Source of the DNA: an uncultured Clostridium sp.
Lineage (GTDB): Bacteria > Bacillota > Clostridia > Oscillospirales > Acutalibacteraceae
Assembly: GCA_900547915.1 (NCBI GenBank)
Contig: URIN01000030.1
Span: 1-9,447, forward strand
Length of the DNA: 9,447 bases
Direction: 5' to 3'
Shown: positions 1 through 7,081 of the stretch, one piece after another
How positions within the stretch are numbered: position 1 is the first letter of the stretch
Layout of the letters: each line of letters opens with the position of its first letter
Notes under the pieces: generated by a model
Databases searched by the model: none
What the model saw: the letters and a program-made list of their open reading frames with translations, nothing else
Told to the model about the DNA's origin: nothing
Program-made: the position numbers and the translations under genes

Positions 1-21
1 TGTTTGTTTTGTGTAAAATTA

Positions 22-588
22 TTAGGCATGAATATGCTTTGAAAGTTTTACGCAAAGAAATGACGCAAGAGCTATCTTAACAAGGTCAGGAACAATAAAC
101 GGAACAACACATGACATTAGCGCTCCGCTGAGAGTTGCGGGAGAACCGTTATTTGATGACCAGATCATAAACCAAGCCGTGCCGAAAACATAACAGACAA
201 ACACTCCTAATATCATAGACAATATATAGACAGGCAGTTTTTTACCAAAAAGCGAAACGGCGCCCCCAACAATTGCCGCAGTAAATATGAAACCTATGAT
301 ATATCCGCCTGTTACCCCTAGGAGCACACCCGGCCCTGCCCCGAAATTAGAAAAAACAGGGACACCGATAAATCCAATAAGTTCATAAACCACAACTGTG
401 ATAACGCCTTTTTTGAAACCAAGCAGACCGGCGGCAACACATATTCCCAAAGTTTGAAGAGTTATCGGAACTACCAGCGGAATCTGAATCCATGAGCAAA
501 CGGCTATAACAGCTGCAAAAATACCTATATAAACAAGATTTTGAGTTTTGATGCGCCTAAACGGCTTTTTTTCTGCTTTACTTTCCAT
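22..588 (-). CDS. bioY: BioY, biotin-specific S component of an ECF transporter
   Basis: This 188-residue integral membrane protein binds biotin and, with the shared ATPase/EcfT energy-coupling module, imports it. The length is normal for BioY. The family hallmarks are visible: VPITLQTLG (residues 40-48), the Gly-rich stretch GFIGVPVFSNFGAGPG (71-86) running into GVTGGYIIGF (91-100), and a C-terminal PFIVPDLVKIALA (163-175), the region that holds conserved polar biotin-site residues. About six hydrophobic segments follow a basic N-terminus. The ATG at 588 has a GAGGTG ribosome site 6 bases upstream. No ecfA or ecfT gene lies in the window, so it presumably uses a shared module encoded elsewhere (group II ECF system). 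A strong promoter overlapped by a candidate BirA operator lies upstream, so repression by biotin is inferred. The gene reads out towards the window edge; its terminator is not included. Confidence 0.95.
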   Translation of the reverse strand: MESKAEKKPFRRIKTQNLVYIGIFAAVIAVCSWIQIPLVVPITLQTLGICVAAGLLGFKKGVITVVVYELIGFIGVPVFSNFGAGPGVLLGVTGGYIIGFIFTAAIVGGAVSLFGKKLPVYILSMILGVFVCYVFGTAWFMIWSSNNGSPATLSGALMSCVVPFIVPDLVKIALASFLCVKLSKHIHA

Positions 589-627
589 GATTACACCTCA
601 TCCATAATTCTAATTAACAACAATAAT

Positions 628-656
628 GTTATAACGCAAAGGCACGCAATTGTCAA
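628..656 (-). promoter_or_regulatory. Sigma-A promoter of bioY
   Basis: Read on the minus strand, a perfect -35 TTGACA (656-651) is followed by a 17-base spacer and the -10 TATAAC (633-628), five of six consensus bases. The start of transcription would fall near 621, giving a leader of about 33 bases before the ATG of bioY. The -35 box lies inside the left half of the candidate BirA site. Confidence 0.8.
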
Positions 657-684
657 CCGCTTTTGTGATTTTGAGTTTACAATT
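648..684. promoter_or_regulatory. Candidate BirA (biotin repressor) operator
   Basis: The left half AATTGTCAACC (648-658) and right half AGTTTACAATT (674-684) are inverted copies matching at 9 of 11 positions and separated by 15 bases. This closely follows the known bacterial BirA signal, TTGTnAACC and GGTTnACAA with a spacer of about 14-16 bases. It covers the -35 box of the bioY promoter, the expected geometry for repression by biotinyl-AMP-bound BirA. Being next to bioY makes the identification strong. A DNA-binding (HTH-bearing) BirA elsewhere in the genome is required and cannot be seen here. Confidence 0.8.
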
Positions 685-707
685 CAGGAAATGTTTACAT
701 ATTAAAG

Positions 708-736
708 TTGATTATGACAACTAATTATGCTACTAT
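708..736 (+). promoter_or_regulatory. Probable promoter of the two-component operon
   Basis: TTGATT (708-713), a 17-base spacer and TACTAT (731-736) form a moderate sigma-A promoter. The -10 is preceded by TGC at 728-730, an extended -10 that would offset the weak hexamers. Transcription would start near 742. An alternative is TTTACA (676-681) with TATTAA (700-705, 18-base spacer), which would overlap the BirA site. The downstream option is preferred because of spacing and the extended -10. Confidence 0.5.
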
Positions 737-768
737 AAAAAAAGTAAATACAACTACGGAGGAGTCGT

Positions 769-2325
769 ATGGCGCGAAAAAGCAAAAATACCATTCCGGA
801 AAAAACTATAAATTTTAAGATAAACACAAGAATTATAATTTCATCCGTTCTTGCCATAGTTATACCCGTTTTGATACTTACACTGGCAGCAATAATTTTT
901 GTTGTCACCTCAATGGACAGATATAATATCTCCTCTGTCAACACAGAAAGCTACAGTGTTTTAAATCAGGTGCAGTGGAGTCAGGCAGTAAGCAACATTG
1001 CCTCTGCGTTGGCTGATGAAGAAAATGAATCTGATAAGCAAAACGAGATAGAAAGCACAACAAAAAAGCTTGAAGAATTGGGATCTGTAATTTATATAGA
1101 AAATGAAGGCAAAATTTTTTATTCCACAAAAGATCCGCAGGAAGTTATTAACGAAGCTAACGCCATAGATCCAATCAGTTTAGATAAAAGCTCTTATTAC
1201 TACGGAGATTCAGGTATAGTAATTGTAAACTCGGTTGAAACCAAAGAAGGTCAATATATAATCGTGGCGGCAAACAGCAATTACCGTGTTCCTGATGTTG
1301 ATTCAAATTACGCTCCTCAGCACATTCTTGAAAGCCTTACTAACAACGCGGCAACGGTAATGGGGGTTTGCGTTGCTACTTTTATAGCTGCAATAATAAT
1401 ACTTTCCCTTCTTACTTCAAAAACCATCATAGGGCCCATAGAAAAAATAACAAAAGGCGCAAACGAGATTGCTAAGGGCAACCTTGATTATGAAATAGAT
1501 TACCATTCAACCAACGAATTAGGACAGCTTGCACAGAGTTTTAACGATATGCGGCTAAGAGTAAAAGAGTTGATTGACGGTAAAAACAAAGCAGACCAGC
1601 AACAAAAAGAAATGATTGCGGGAATAGCACACGACCTGCGCACGCCGCTTACTTCAATTGAAGGATACCTTGAAGGAATAAAAGACGGTGTTGCAGACAC
1701 AAGAGAAAAGCAGATAAGATACCTTGATACAATTTATGATTCGGCTGTATCAATGGAAAAAATGCTCAATGATCTTCTTACTCTTTCAAAGCTTGAGCTT
1801 GGCAGCATAACACTTAACTGTGAAAAAGTGCATATTTCAGACTTTCTTTCATTTGCTAAGGAAATAGGTCAAGAACTTAAAAAATATGATTTTGATTACC
1901 AAATAAGCAACAACACAAAGTCTGACCCTGTTCTGTTTATTGATACAGATAGATTTTCAAGAGTAGTAAATAATATCATTTCAAACAGCATTAAATACAG
2001 GCGCAAAGATGTGAGGGGCAAAATATCGCTTATAATATCCGAATATGAGCACTCTGTTATTTTTGAAATTGCAGACAACGGAATGGGCGTTGACAGCAAA
2101 AGCCTGTCACGCATATTCGATACACTCTACCGAGCAGACAAAGCCCGTTCAAATGTAAGTGACGGAAGCGGGCTCGGACTTGCGGTATGTAAGCAGATAG
2201 TTGAACTTCACAAAGGAATGATTTGGGCGCAAACTAATGCTGAAAAAGGACTTTCCATATTTATATCACTGCCTAAAACAGAAGAACCGGAGGTAAAGGA
2301 CAATGAAAAAGATACTGATAATTGA
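769..2325 (+). CDS. Membrane-bound sensor histidine kinase (HAMP-HisKA-HATPase)
   Basis: This 518-residue sensor autophosphorylates on His and passes phosphate to the regulator encoded just downstream. A first membrane segment lies at about 23-48. An extracytoplasmic sensor region of about 145 residues follows; its two short beta-rich blocks (107-118 and 149-168) suggest a PAS/Cache-like fold, which is an inference. A second membrane segment spans about 194-215, followed by HAMP at about 216-268. The H-box centres on His288 in AGIAHDLRTPL, the N-box is NNIISNSIKY (Asn406), G1 is ADNGMG (Asp436), the F-box is near Phe450 and G2 is GSGLGL (466-471). All catalytic motifs look intact. The ATG at 769 follows GGAGGAG at 758-764. 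The 3' end overlaps the regulator gene by 23 bases, so translation is probably coupled. The stimulus cannot be inferred. Confidence 0.95.
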   Translation: MARKSKNTIPEKTINFKINTRIIISSVLAIVIPVLILTLAAIIFVVTSMDRYNISSVNTESYSVLNQVQWSQAVSNIASALADEENESDKQNEIESTTKKLEELGSVIYIENEGKIFYSTKDPQEVINEANAIDPISLDKSSYYYGDSGIVIVNSVETKEGQYIIVAANSNYRVPDVDSNYAPQHILESLTNNAATVMGVCVATFIAAIIILSLLTSKTIIGPIEKITKGANEIAKGNLDYEIDYHSTNELGQLAQSFNDMRLRVKELIDGKNKADQQQKEMIAGIAHDLRTPLTSIEGYLEGIKDGVADTREKQIRYLDTIYDSAVSMEKMLNDLLTLSKLELGSITLNCEKVHISDFLSFAKEIGQELKKYDFDYQISNNTKSDPVLFIDTDRFSRVVNNIISNSIKYRRKDVRGKISLIISEYEHSVIFEIADNGMGVDSKSLSRIFDTLYRADKARSNVSDGSGLGLAVCKQIVELHKGMIWAQTNAEKGLSIFISLPKTEEPEVKDNEKDTDN

Positions 2326-2995
2326 AGATGACGCTAACATATGCACGTTAGAGAAAGATTATCTTGAAGCAAACGGATTTGAGGTTTCCACTGCGGCAAA
2401 CGGAAACAGCGGTCTAGAAAAAGCACTTAATGAAAATTTCAGCCTTATTTTACTTGACATCATGCTGCCGGGCATTGACGGAATGGAAGTATGCAGAAAA
2501 GTCAGGGAAAAAAAGGATATTCCTATTTTGCTTGTAAGCGCAAAAAAGGAAGACCTTGACAAAATAACAGGTCTCGGCTACGGTGCAGACGACTACATAG
2601 TCAAGCCGTTTTCTCCAAAAGAACTTGTTGCCAGAGTAATTGCTCACATCAGCAGATATGAGAGGCTGACCGCAAAGAACGAAAACAACAACGCCAAAAC
2701 AATTGAGGCGGGCGGACTTAAGCTTGACGGAAAATCCCGCCGTGCTTTTGTAAACGGCAGCGAACTTGTTTTGACCAACAAAGAATTTGACCTGCTTTAT
2801 TTTCTTGCATCAAGTCCTGATACGGTTTACAGTAAAGAAGAACTTTTCAATGAAATATGGAACTACGATTCCATCGGCGAAACATCCACAATTACCGTAC
2901 ACGTAAACAGGATAAGGGATAAGATAAAAGAAGTTGACCCGACAATAGATTTCATTCACACCGTTTGGGGCAAAGGTTACAGATTTAATAAATAA
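2303..2995 (+). CDS. OmpR/PhoB-family response regulator
   Basis: This 230-residue DNA-binding regulator is the partner of the overlapping histidine kinase. The receiver domain (1-118) has the acidic pocket Glu8-Asp9-Asp10, phosphoacceptor Asp52 in LLDIMLPGIDG, switch Ser79 and Lys101 in the VKPF motif. A short Asn/Lys-rich linker (about 122-133) leads to a winged-helix output domain (135-230), with the transactivation loop and recognition helix around TITVHVNRIRDKIKE (196-210) and the terminal WGKGYRF hairpin. Length is typical. The start ATG at 2303 has GGAGGT at 2289-2294, inside the end of the kinase gene. The gene order is kinase first, whereas regulator first is more usual. Its targets are unknown; an adjacent ABC operon is convergent, not co-transcribed. 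Confidence 0.95.
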   Translation: MKKILIIEDDANICTLEKDYLEANGFEVSTAANGNSGLEKALNENFSLILLDIMLPGIDGMEVCRKVREKKDIPILLVSAKKEDLDKITGLGYGADDYIVKPFSPKELVARVIAHISRYERLTAKNENNNAKTIEAGGLKLDGKSRRAFVNGSELVLTNKEFDLLYFLASSPDTVYSKEELFNEIWNYDSIGETSTITVHVNRIRDKIKEVDPTIDFIHTVWGKGYRFNK

Positions 2996-3036
2996 AAAAA
3001 TCGGCGGAAGCAAAACTTCCGCCGCATTTTATTTTT
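2993..3036. terminator. Bidirectional intrinsic terminator between convergent units
   Basis: A perfect 9-bp stem, CGGCGGAAG (3002-3010) with CTTCCGCCG (3016-3024), closes a CAAAA loop. A T-rich tail (3027-3036) serves the plus-strand two-component operon. An A-rich run (2993-3000) gives a U-tail for the minus-strand ABC operon, whose last stop codon begins at 3041. It begins at the stop codon of the response regulator, so one hairpin can end both transcripts. Confidence 0.85.
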
Positions 3037-3038
3037 AA

Positions 3039-3836
3039 TCATTCAGAAAGTATCATTCTGTCGTTATCGAGTTCCTCGCCGCTTGTTATCTTGAACTTTT
3101 CAAGAAGATCGGCAGTGGTTAGTTTTTTCTTTTCCTCGCCCGATACATCATAGATTATTTTGCCCTCATTCATCATTATGAGTCTGTTACCGATAGCGAT
3201 AGCATCTTTCATATTATGAGTTATCATAAGGGTTGTAAGATTGTGCTCTGAAACTATTTTTGTAGTAATATCAAGCACTTTATGCGCTGTTTTAGGGTCA
3301 AGCGCAGCAGTGTGCTCATCAAGAAGCAGCACCTTTGGCTTTTTAAGAGTAGCCATAAGAAGTGTAATAGCCTGCCTTTGACCGCCCGAAAGCAAACCAA
3401 CCTTTGAAGTAAGGCGTGTTTCAAGGCCAAGATCCAAAGAACTGAGTATTTCCTTGTAGTGCTCTTTTTCTTTTTTTGTTACACCGGGAGCAAGCGTTCT
3501 GAACTTGCCGCGGCGTGAAGCAAGAGCAAGATTTTCAACGATTTGCATATCGGCAGCAGTACCTGTCATAGGATCCTGGAAAACTCTGCCGAGGTATTTG
3601 GCTCTTTTGTGTTCGGGCAATTTTGTAACATCCTGCCCGTCAATAAGAATTGAACCGCAGTCAACCGGATACACACCTGCTATCATATTGAGCATTGTTG
3701 ATTTACCGGCTCCGTTACCACCTATTACAGTTACGAAATCGCCCTCATTCAGAACAAGATCAATACCGTTAAGCGCGTGCTTTTCATTTACGGTGCCGGG
3801 GTTAAATGTTTTATAAACGCCTTTTATCTCAAGCAT
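3039..3836 (-). CDS. ABC importer ATPase, aromatic amino acid (TrpXYZ-like) family
   Basis: This cytoplasmic nucleotide-binding subunit of about 265 residues powers the transporter encoded with it. Numbered from the chosen start, Walker A is GGNGAGKST (39-47), the Q-loop glutamine is Gln87 in GRVFQDP, the signature is LLSGGQRQA (148-156), Walker B is VLLLDEH (169-175, catalytic Glu174) and the H-loop is His207 in MITHNM. An upstream GTG at 3845 is in frame, but it lies inside the ribosome site itself: GGAGGTG is followed six bases later by ATG at 3836, so ATG is the likely start. The start overlaps the permease stop by 8 bases, indicating translational coupling. In known relatives this ATPase type is found with permeases and binding proteins importing tryptophan or other aromatic amino acids; the substrate here is inferred from family and context only. 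Confidence 0.9.
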   Translation of the reverse strand: MLEIKGVYKTFNPGTVNEKHALNGIDLVLNEGDFVTVIGGNGAGKSTMLNMIAGVYPVDCGSILIDGQDVTKLPEHKRAKYLGRVFQDPMTGTAADMQIVENLALASRRGKFRTLAPGVTKKEKEHYKEILSSLDLGLETRLTSKVGLLSGGQRQAITLLMATLKKPKVLLLDEHTAALDPKTAHKVLDITTKIVSEHNLTTLMITHNMKDAIAIGNRLIMMNEGKIIYDVSGEEKKKLTTADLLEKFKITSGEELDNDRMILSE

Positions 3837-4737
3837 TTTCGGCACCTCCGTTTCTCTTTACCTTTTTTGCTGCAACTTTGTTTTTCCAATACGGTACTCC
3901 GAGGAAGAGCGCAACGACAATAGCTGAGAACAGCTTAAGATCGTTTGCATTGAGACCAAGACGAAGTACAAATGTAATAACAACATAGTAAACAACGCCG
4001 CCGAATACGCATGCAAGCAGCCTGAGCGCAAAATTCTTGAATATCTTGCCAAGAACAACTTCGCCGATAATAACAGCAGCAAGACCGATTACGATAGCGC
4101 CCCTGCCCATATTTACATCTGCAAAGCCCTGATACTGAGCAAGTAAAGCACCTGAAAGAGCAACTATACCGTTTGAAATAACAAGACCGATGATCTTATT
4201 TACATTTGTGTTGATACCGTTTGCGCGCGCCATAGACTGATTGCAGCCCGTTGCACGAATAGAGTGACCGAGTTCAGTGCCAAAGAACCAGTACAAAATA
4301 GCGATGAAAAGGAACACTATAACAAGGCCCACAATAATTGACTGGGTTATATTGCGAAGAGAAACAACAAGGTCGTAATTCATAACATTAATTGTTTGGT
4401 TTGCCTTATTGCCCAGAATTCGCAGATTTATAGAATACAGCGCAAGCTGAGTCAGGATACCGGCAAGGATTGCGGGAATACCGAAAACAGTGTGGAACAC
4501 GCCTGTGACGAGTCCTGCCAAACAACCTGCAAGGAACGCAATAATCATTGAAACATAAATGTTCATACCGCTTGTGGCGCACATAACAAGTACCGCGCCG
4601 CCCGTGCCCAGTGATCCGTCAACTGTAAGGTCTGCAACATCAAGAACTCTGAAGGTGATATAAACACCGATAGCCATCAGACCCCAGATAATGCCCTGAG
4701 CCGCCGCTCCGGGAAGAGCGGATAAGAAAGCCATCAT
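3829..4737 (-). CDS. ABC importer permease (branched-chain-type fold)
   Basis: This 302-residue membrane protein has about eight to nine hydrophobic segments (roughly 13-30, 44-55, 60-82, 88-106, 132-153, 183-203, 214-232, 238-260 and 267-282). An EAA-like cytoplasmic loop, ELGHSIRATGCNQSMARANGI (155-175), is where the ATPase should dock. The N-terminal pattern (GIYITFRVLDVADLTVDGS type) is characteristic of permeases paired with TrpX-type binding proteins. The ATG at 4737 has AGGAGGA 9 bases upstream; a second ATG at 4734 is less likely. The C-terminus is Lys-rich and overlaps the ATPase gene. A hairpin terminator in the gap separates it from the binding protein, so expression is probably lower than that of the binding protein. 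Confidence 0.9.
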   Translation of the reverse strand: MMAFLSALPGAAAQGIIWGLMAIGVYITFRVLDVADLTVDGSLGTGGAVLVMCATSGMNIYVSMIIAFLAGCLAGLVTGVFHTVFGIPAILAGILTQLALYSINLRILGNKANQTINVMNYDLVVSLRNITQSIIVGLVIVFLFIAILYWFFGTELGHSIRATGCNQSMARANGINTNVNKIIGLVISNGIVALSGALLAQYQGFADVNMGRGAIVIGLAAVIIGEVVLGKIFKNFALRLLACVFGGVVYYVVITFVLRLGLNANDLKLFSAIVVALFLGVPYWKNKVAAKKVKRNGGAENA

Positions 4738-4763
4738 AACTAAAAATCCTCCTAAACATTATG

Positions 4764-4799
4764 ATAAAAGAGGCGGGCCGAAAACCCGCCGTCTTTTAT
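4764..4799 (-). terminator. Intra-operon hairpin (partial terminator) between binding protein and permease
   Basis: On the minus strand GGCGGG (4790-4785) pairs with CCCGCC (4777-4772) around a 7-base loop. The stem continues through an outer A/T-rich arm (4792-4799 with 4764-4771) after a single bulged base. The 3' arm ends in TCTTTTAT. It follows the binding-protein stop codon by about 33 bases. There is no clear promoter between it and the permease, so it most likely works as a leaky terminator or 3'-end stabiliser that raises binding protein over permease. Confidence 0.7.
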
Positions 4800-4832
4800 G
4801 TTAAAAATTAATAATCAACTAACACCAAAGAA

Positions 4833-5819
4833 TTATTCTGCTGTTTCATCAATAGCAACATAATCGCTTGGAATTGTTATGCCGAGAGCCGTAGCGCGTG
4901 AAGCGACATACTTTTTGGTAAGGTTGTCAGCATATTCGATAGGCATATCTGCCGGATTTGCGCCGTTTTTAAGAATTTCAACGGCCATTTCACCGGCTTT
5001 TACGCCGATATCATAATAACTGATTGAAAGTGTTGCAACACCGCAGCCGCTGCATATTCCTTCTTCTCCCGCAATAACGGGGATACCTGCAGGACCGGCA
5101 ATCTGATCTACTGCTGTGGCAGCTGAAGCAATTGTATTATCTGTTGGAATATAGATAACATCAACTTCCTGGCAAGCCTGTGTAGTTGCAGTTGCAATCT
5201 CGTTTGAATCTGAGCATGTATAAACTTTTACCTCCAGACCGAGACTTGTGAGGTTTTCAGTAATAACATCCGCCTGATATTTTGAGTTTGATTCTGCAGA
5301 ACAGTAAAGGATGCCCACAGTTTTTGCATCGGGGCAAAGTTCTTTTACCATATTAGCCTGCTGATCAAGCGGAGCAAGATCCGCAGTGCCGGTAACATTT
5401 ATACCCGAAGAGCCGCTCCAGTTTGCCTGATCAATCTCAAGAGCTGTTGCGTAATCCGTGATTGATGTTGCAACGATGGGAATATCAGCCGTTGCGGCAA
5501 CAGATGCCTGAAGCGCAGCTGTTGCGTTTGCCATAATAAGGTCTACGCCGTTGGCCACGAACTGGTTTGCAATCGTTGCGCAGGTAGGTGAATCGCCGCC
5601 TGCGTTCTGAAGATCAAATTCAACATTTTCAGCGCCGAGCGCATTGGTTACAGCATCCTGAAAGCCTTTTGTAGCCTGATCAAGAGCTTCATGCTGAACA
5701 GTCTGAAGAATGCCAATCTTGTATTTTCCGGTTTCCTCTGCTGCACATCCTGCAAATACAGAACCTACAAGCACTGCCGAAAGACCGAGAGCTAAAATTC
5801 TTTTAACTGCTTTTTTCAT
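4833..5819 (-). CDS. ABC substrate-binding lipoprotein, TrpX-like family
   Basis: This 328-residue extracytoplasmic binding protein captures the substrate for the permease/ATPase pair downstream. A basic N-terminus and hydrophobic stretch lead to the lipobox VFAGC, with Cys25 the likely lipidated residue; Phe at -3 is slightly unusual. The mature start KYKIGILQTVQHEALDQATKGF and the two-lobed periplasmic-binding pattern match the ABC_sub_bind family, whose characterised members bind tryptophan or phenylalanine/tyrosine. The ATG at 5819 has AAGGAG 8 bases upstream. It is the first gene of a three-gene operon with its own promoter and a 46-bp repeat element in the leader. DAHP synthase immediately upstream fits an aromatic amino acid role. 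Substrate identity remains an inference. Confidence 0.9.
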   Translation of the reverse strand: MKKAVKRILALGLSAVLVGSVFAGCAAEETGKYKIGILQTVQHEALDQATKGFQDAVTNALGAENVEFDLQNAGGDSPTCATIANQFVANGVDLIMANATAALQASVAATADIPIVATSITDYATALEIDQANWSGSSGINVTGTADLAPLDQQANMVKELCPDAKTVGILYCSAESNSKYQADVITENLTSLGLEVKVYTCSDSNEIATATTQACQEVDVIYIPTDNTIASAATAVDQIAGPAGIPVIAGEEGICSGCGVATLSISYYDIGVKAGEMAVEILKNGANPADMPIEYADNLTKKYVASRATALGITIPSDYVAIDETAE

Positions 5820-5843
5820 ATGTATTACTCCTTAGCATCAAAT

Positions 5844-5889
5844 TCACTATGCCGCTTTTAAGCGTTGGCGCTTTTAAGTGATAAAGTGA
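5844..5889 (-). promoter_or_regulatory. 46-bp dyad/tandem element in ABC operon leader (copy 1)
   Basis: On the minus strand the element runs TCACT, four bases, CACTTAAAAGC, six bases, GCTTAAAAG, three bases, CATAGTGA. It contains an exact 10-bp direct repeat, CTTAAAAGCG, repeated at 16-base spacing, and outer inverted arms TCACT/AGTGA. It begins 10 bases after the -10 box, so it spans the expected start of transcription. It aligns without gaps to 8209-8254 at 32 of 46 positions. It is best read as an operator for an unidentified regulator. Confidence 0.6.
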
Positions 5890-5899
5890 TTATGGGATA

Positions 5900-5928
5900 A
5901 TAATATCATATAAAAGAAAGGCTGTCAA
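5900..5928 (-). promoter_or_regulatory. Sigma-A promoter of the ABC transporter operon
   Basis: On the minus strand TTGACA (5928-5923), a 17-base spacer and TATTAT (5905-5900) make a near-consensus promoter. Transcription would begin near 5893. The -35 box lies inside the 3' arm of the hairpin that terminates the upstream DAHP synthase transcript, so promoter and terminator share DNA. Confidence 0.8.
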
Positions 5929-5954
5929 ACAAAACAATCTGTATGGCAGCCTTT
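5917..5954 (-). terminator. Terminator of the DAHP synthase transcript
   Basis: AAAGGCTGTCA (5917-5927) and TGGCAGCCTTT (5944-5954) are 11-base inverted arms around a 16-base loop. On the minus-strand RNA there is one C/A mismatch in the stem. The 3' arm continues into CTTTTATAT. It lies about 50 bases after the DAHP synthase stop. The long loop and broken U-tract suggest moderate strength. Confidence 0.65.
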
Positions 5955-6003
5955 TCGTAATAATAAACAAATATTAAGTTTTCTTTTTGTGCAATTTTAG
6001 CCA

Positions 6004-7062
6004 TTAAAGCTGATCAGCTATTGTGTATATAAGTTCCTTTGATTTTTCCCAACCAAGACACGGGTCTGTGATTGACTTGCCGTAAACACCGCCGTCAACC
6101 TTCTGATTGCCGTCCTCTATATAAGATTCTATCATAAAGCCCTTAACAAATTTCTTTATATCAGCGCTATGGCGCATTGAGTGAAGCACCTCGTTTGCGA
6201 TTCTTACCTGCTCTAAATATTTCTTGCCGCTGTTTGAATGGTTAGTATCAACTATAACCGCAGGATTTTTGAACTGTTCCTTAGCGGCATACATATTGTA
6301 AAGAGTTATAAGATCCTCGTAATGGTAATTCGGGTGACTGATACCGTGTTTATCCACGCCGCCTCTGAGAATAGCGTGTGCAAGCTCATTACCGCTAGAC
6401 TCGACTTCCCAGCCTCTGTAAAGGAATGTATGACCGCTCTGTGCTGCTGTTATAGCGTTAAGCATTATTGAATAATCTCCGCTTGTGGCGTTTTTCATTC
6501 CGCACGGAACATCCATTCCGCTCGCAGTAAGTCGGTGGTCTTGGTTTTCAACGCTTCTTGCGCCTACTGCTACATATGATAACAGATCTGAAAGATACCT
6601 GTAGTTTGCAGGATAAAGCATTTCATCCGCTGCAGGAAGGCCCAGCTGTTCTATGGATTTGGAATGTATTGAGCGTACAGCAAGGAGGCCTGCGTACATA
6701 TCGGGAACTCCGTCCGGATCAGGCTGGTGAATCATTCCTTTATATCCGGCACCGGTAGTACGGGGCTTACCCGTGTAAATTCTTGGAATTATTATTATTT
6801 TATCTTTTACCTCTTCCTGAATTCTTGCCAGACGGCTGACATAATCAAGCACGCTGTCCTCTTTATCTGCGGAACAGGGGCCGATTATAAGCAGGAACTT
6901 ACTGCTCTCGCCCTTTAATACTTTAGCAATCTCCGCGTCTCTCTGAGCTTTTACAGCAGCTCCTTTCTCACTGAGAGGATAAAGTTCTTTTACCTCCTTA
7001 GGAATAGGCAGCTTTCTAATAAAGCGCATATTTTTCATTGAATTATCAGCAACTATCTCCAT
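6004..7062 (-). CDS. aroF: 3-deoxy-7-phosphoheptulonate (DAHP) synthase, type I AroFGH class
   Basis: This cytoplasmic enzyme condenses phosphoenolpyruvate with erythrose 4-phosphate, the first step of the shikimate pathway. The 352-residue length matches the E. coli AroF/G/H type. Visible motifs are LLIIGPCSA (57-65) with metal ligand Cys63, PRIYTGKPRTT (93-103) with substrate Arg94 and Lys99, GARSVENQDHR (167-177), GMKNATSGD with Lys189, VDTNHSNS with His275, MIESYIEDGNQ with Glu312, and SITDPCLGW with Asp333. Metal and PEP-binding residues therefore look complete. There is no fused chorismate mutase and no extra regulatory domain. The ATG at 7062 follows AGGTG by about 5 bases. It is transcribed alone from a promoter at 7142-7114. 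The letter of the isozyme and the feedback inhibitor cannot be assigned from sequence; the symbol names the class. Confidence 0.95.
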   Translation of the reverse strand: MEIVADNSMKNMRFIRKLPIPKEVKELYPLSEKGAAVKAQRDAEIAKVLKGESSKFLLIIGPCSADKEDSVLDYVSRLARIQEEVKDKIIIIPRIYTGKPRTTGAGYKGMIHQPDPDGVPDMYAGLLAVRSIHSKSIEQLGLPAADEMLYPANYRYLSDLLSYVAVGARSVENQDHRLTASGMDVPCGMKNATSGDYSIMLNAITAAQSGHTFLYRGWEVESSGNELAHAILRGGVDKHGISHPNYHYEDLITLYNMYAAKEQFKNPAVIVDTNHSNSGKKYLEQVRIANEVLHSMRHSADIKKFVKGFMIESYIEDGNQKVDGGVYGKSITDPCLGWEKSKELIYTIADQL

Positions 7063-7081
7063 TTCAACACCTCATATATAA

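Noticed and set aside
1..21. Terminator of bioY at the left edge
   Set aside because: The 21 bases show no hairpin; any terminator is outside the window.
3843..3845. GTG as the start of the ABC ATPase
   Set aside because: The GTG is the last part of the GGAGGTG ribosome site itself; the ATG at 3836 is correctly spaced and begins the conserved N-terminus.
5844..5889. 46-base element as a conserved RNA hairpin
   Set aside because: Differences between the two copies create A/A mismatches in the stem rather than compensating pairs, so a DNA operator is the better reading, though not proven.
5820..6003. T-box riboswitch before the aromatic-type ABC operon
   Set aside because: No AGGGTGGnACCGCG-type antiterminator sequence is present on the minus strand, and the leader after the promoter is only about 75 bases.
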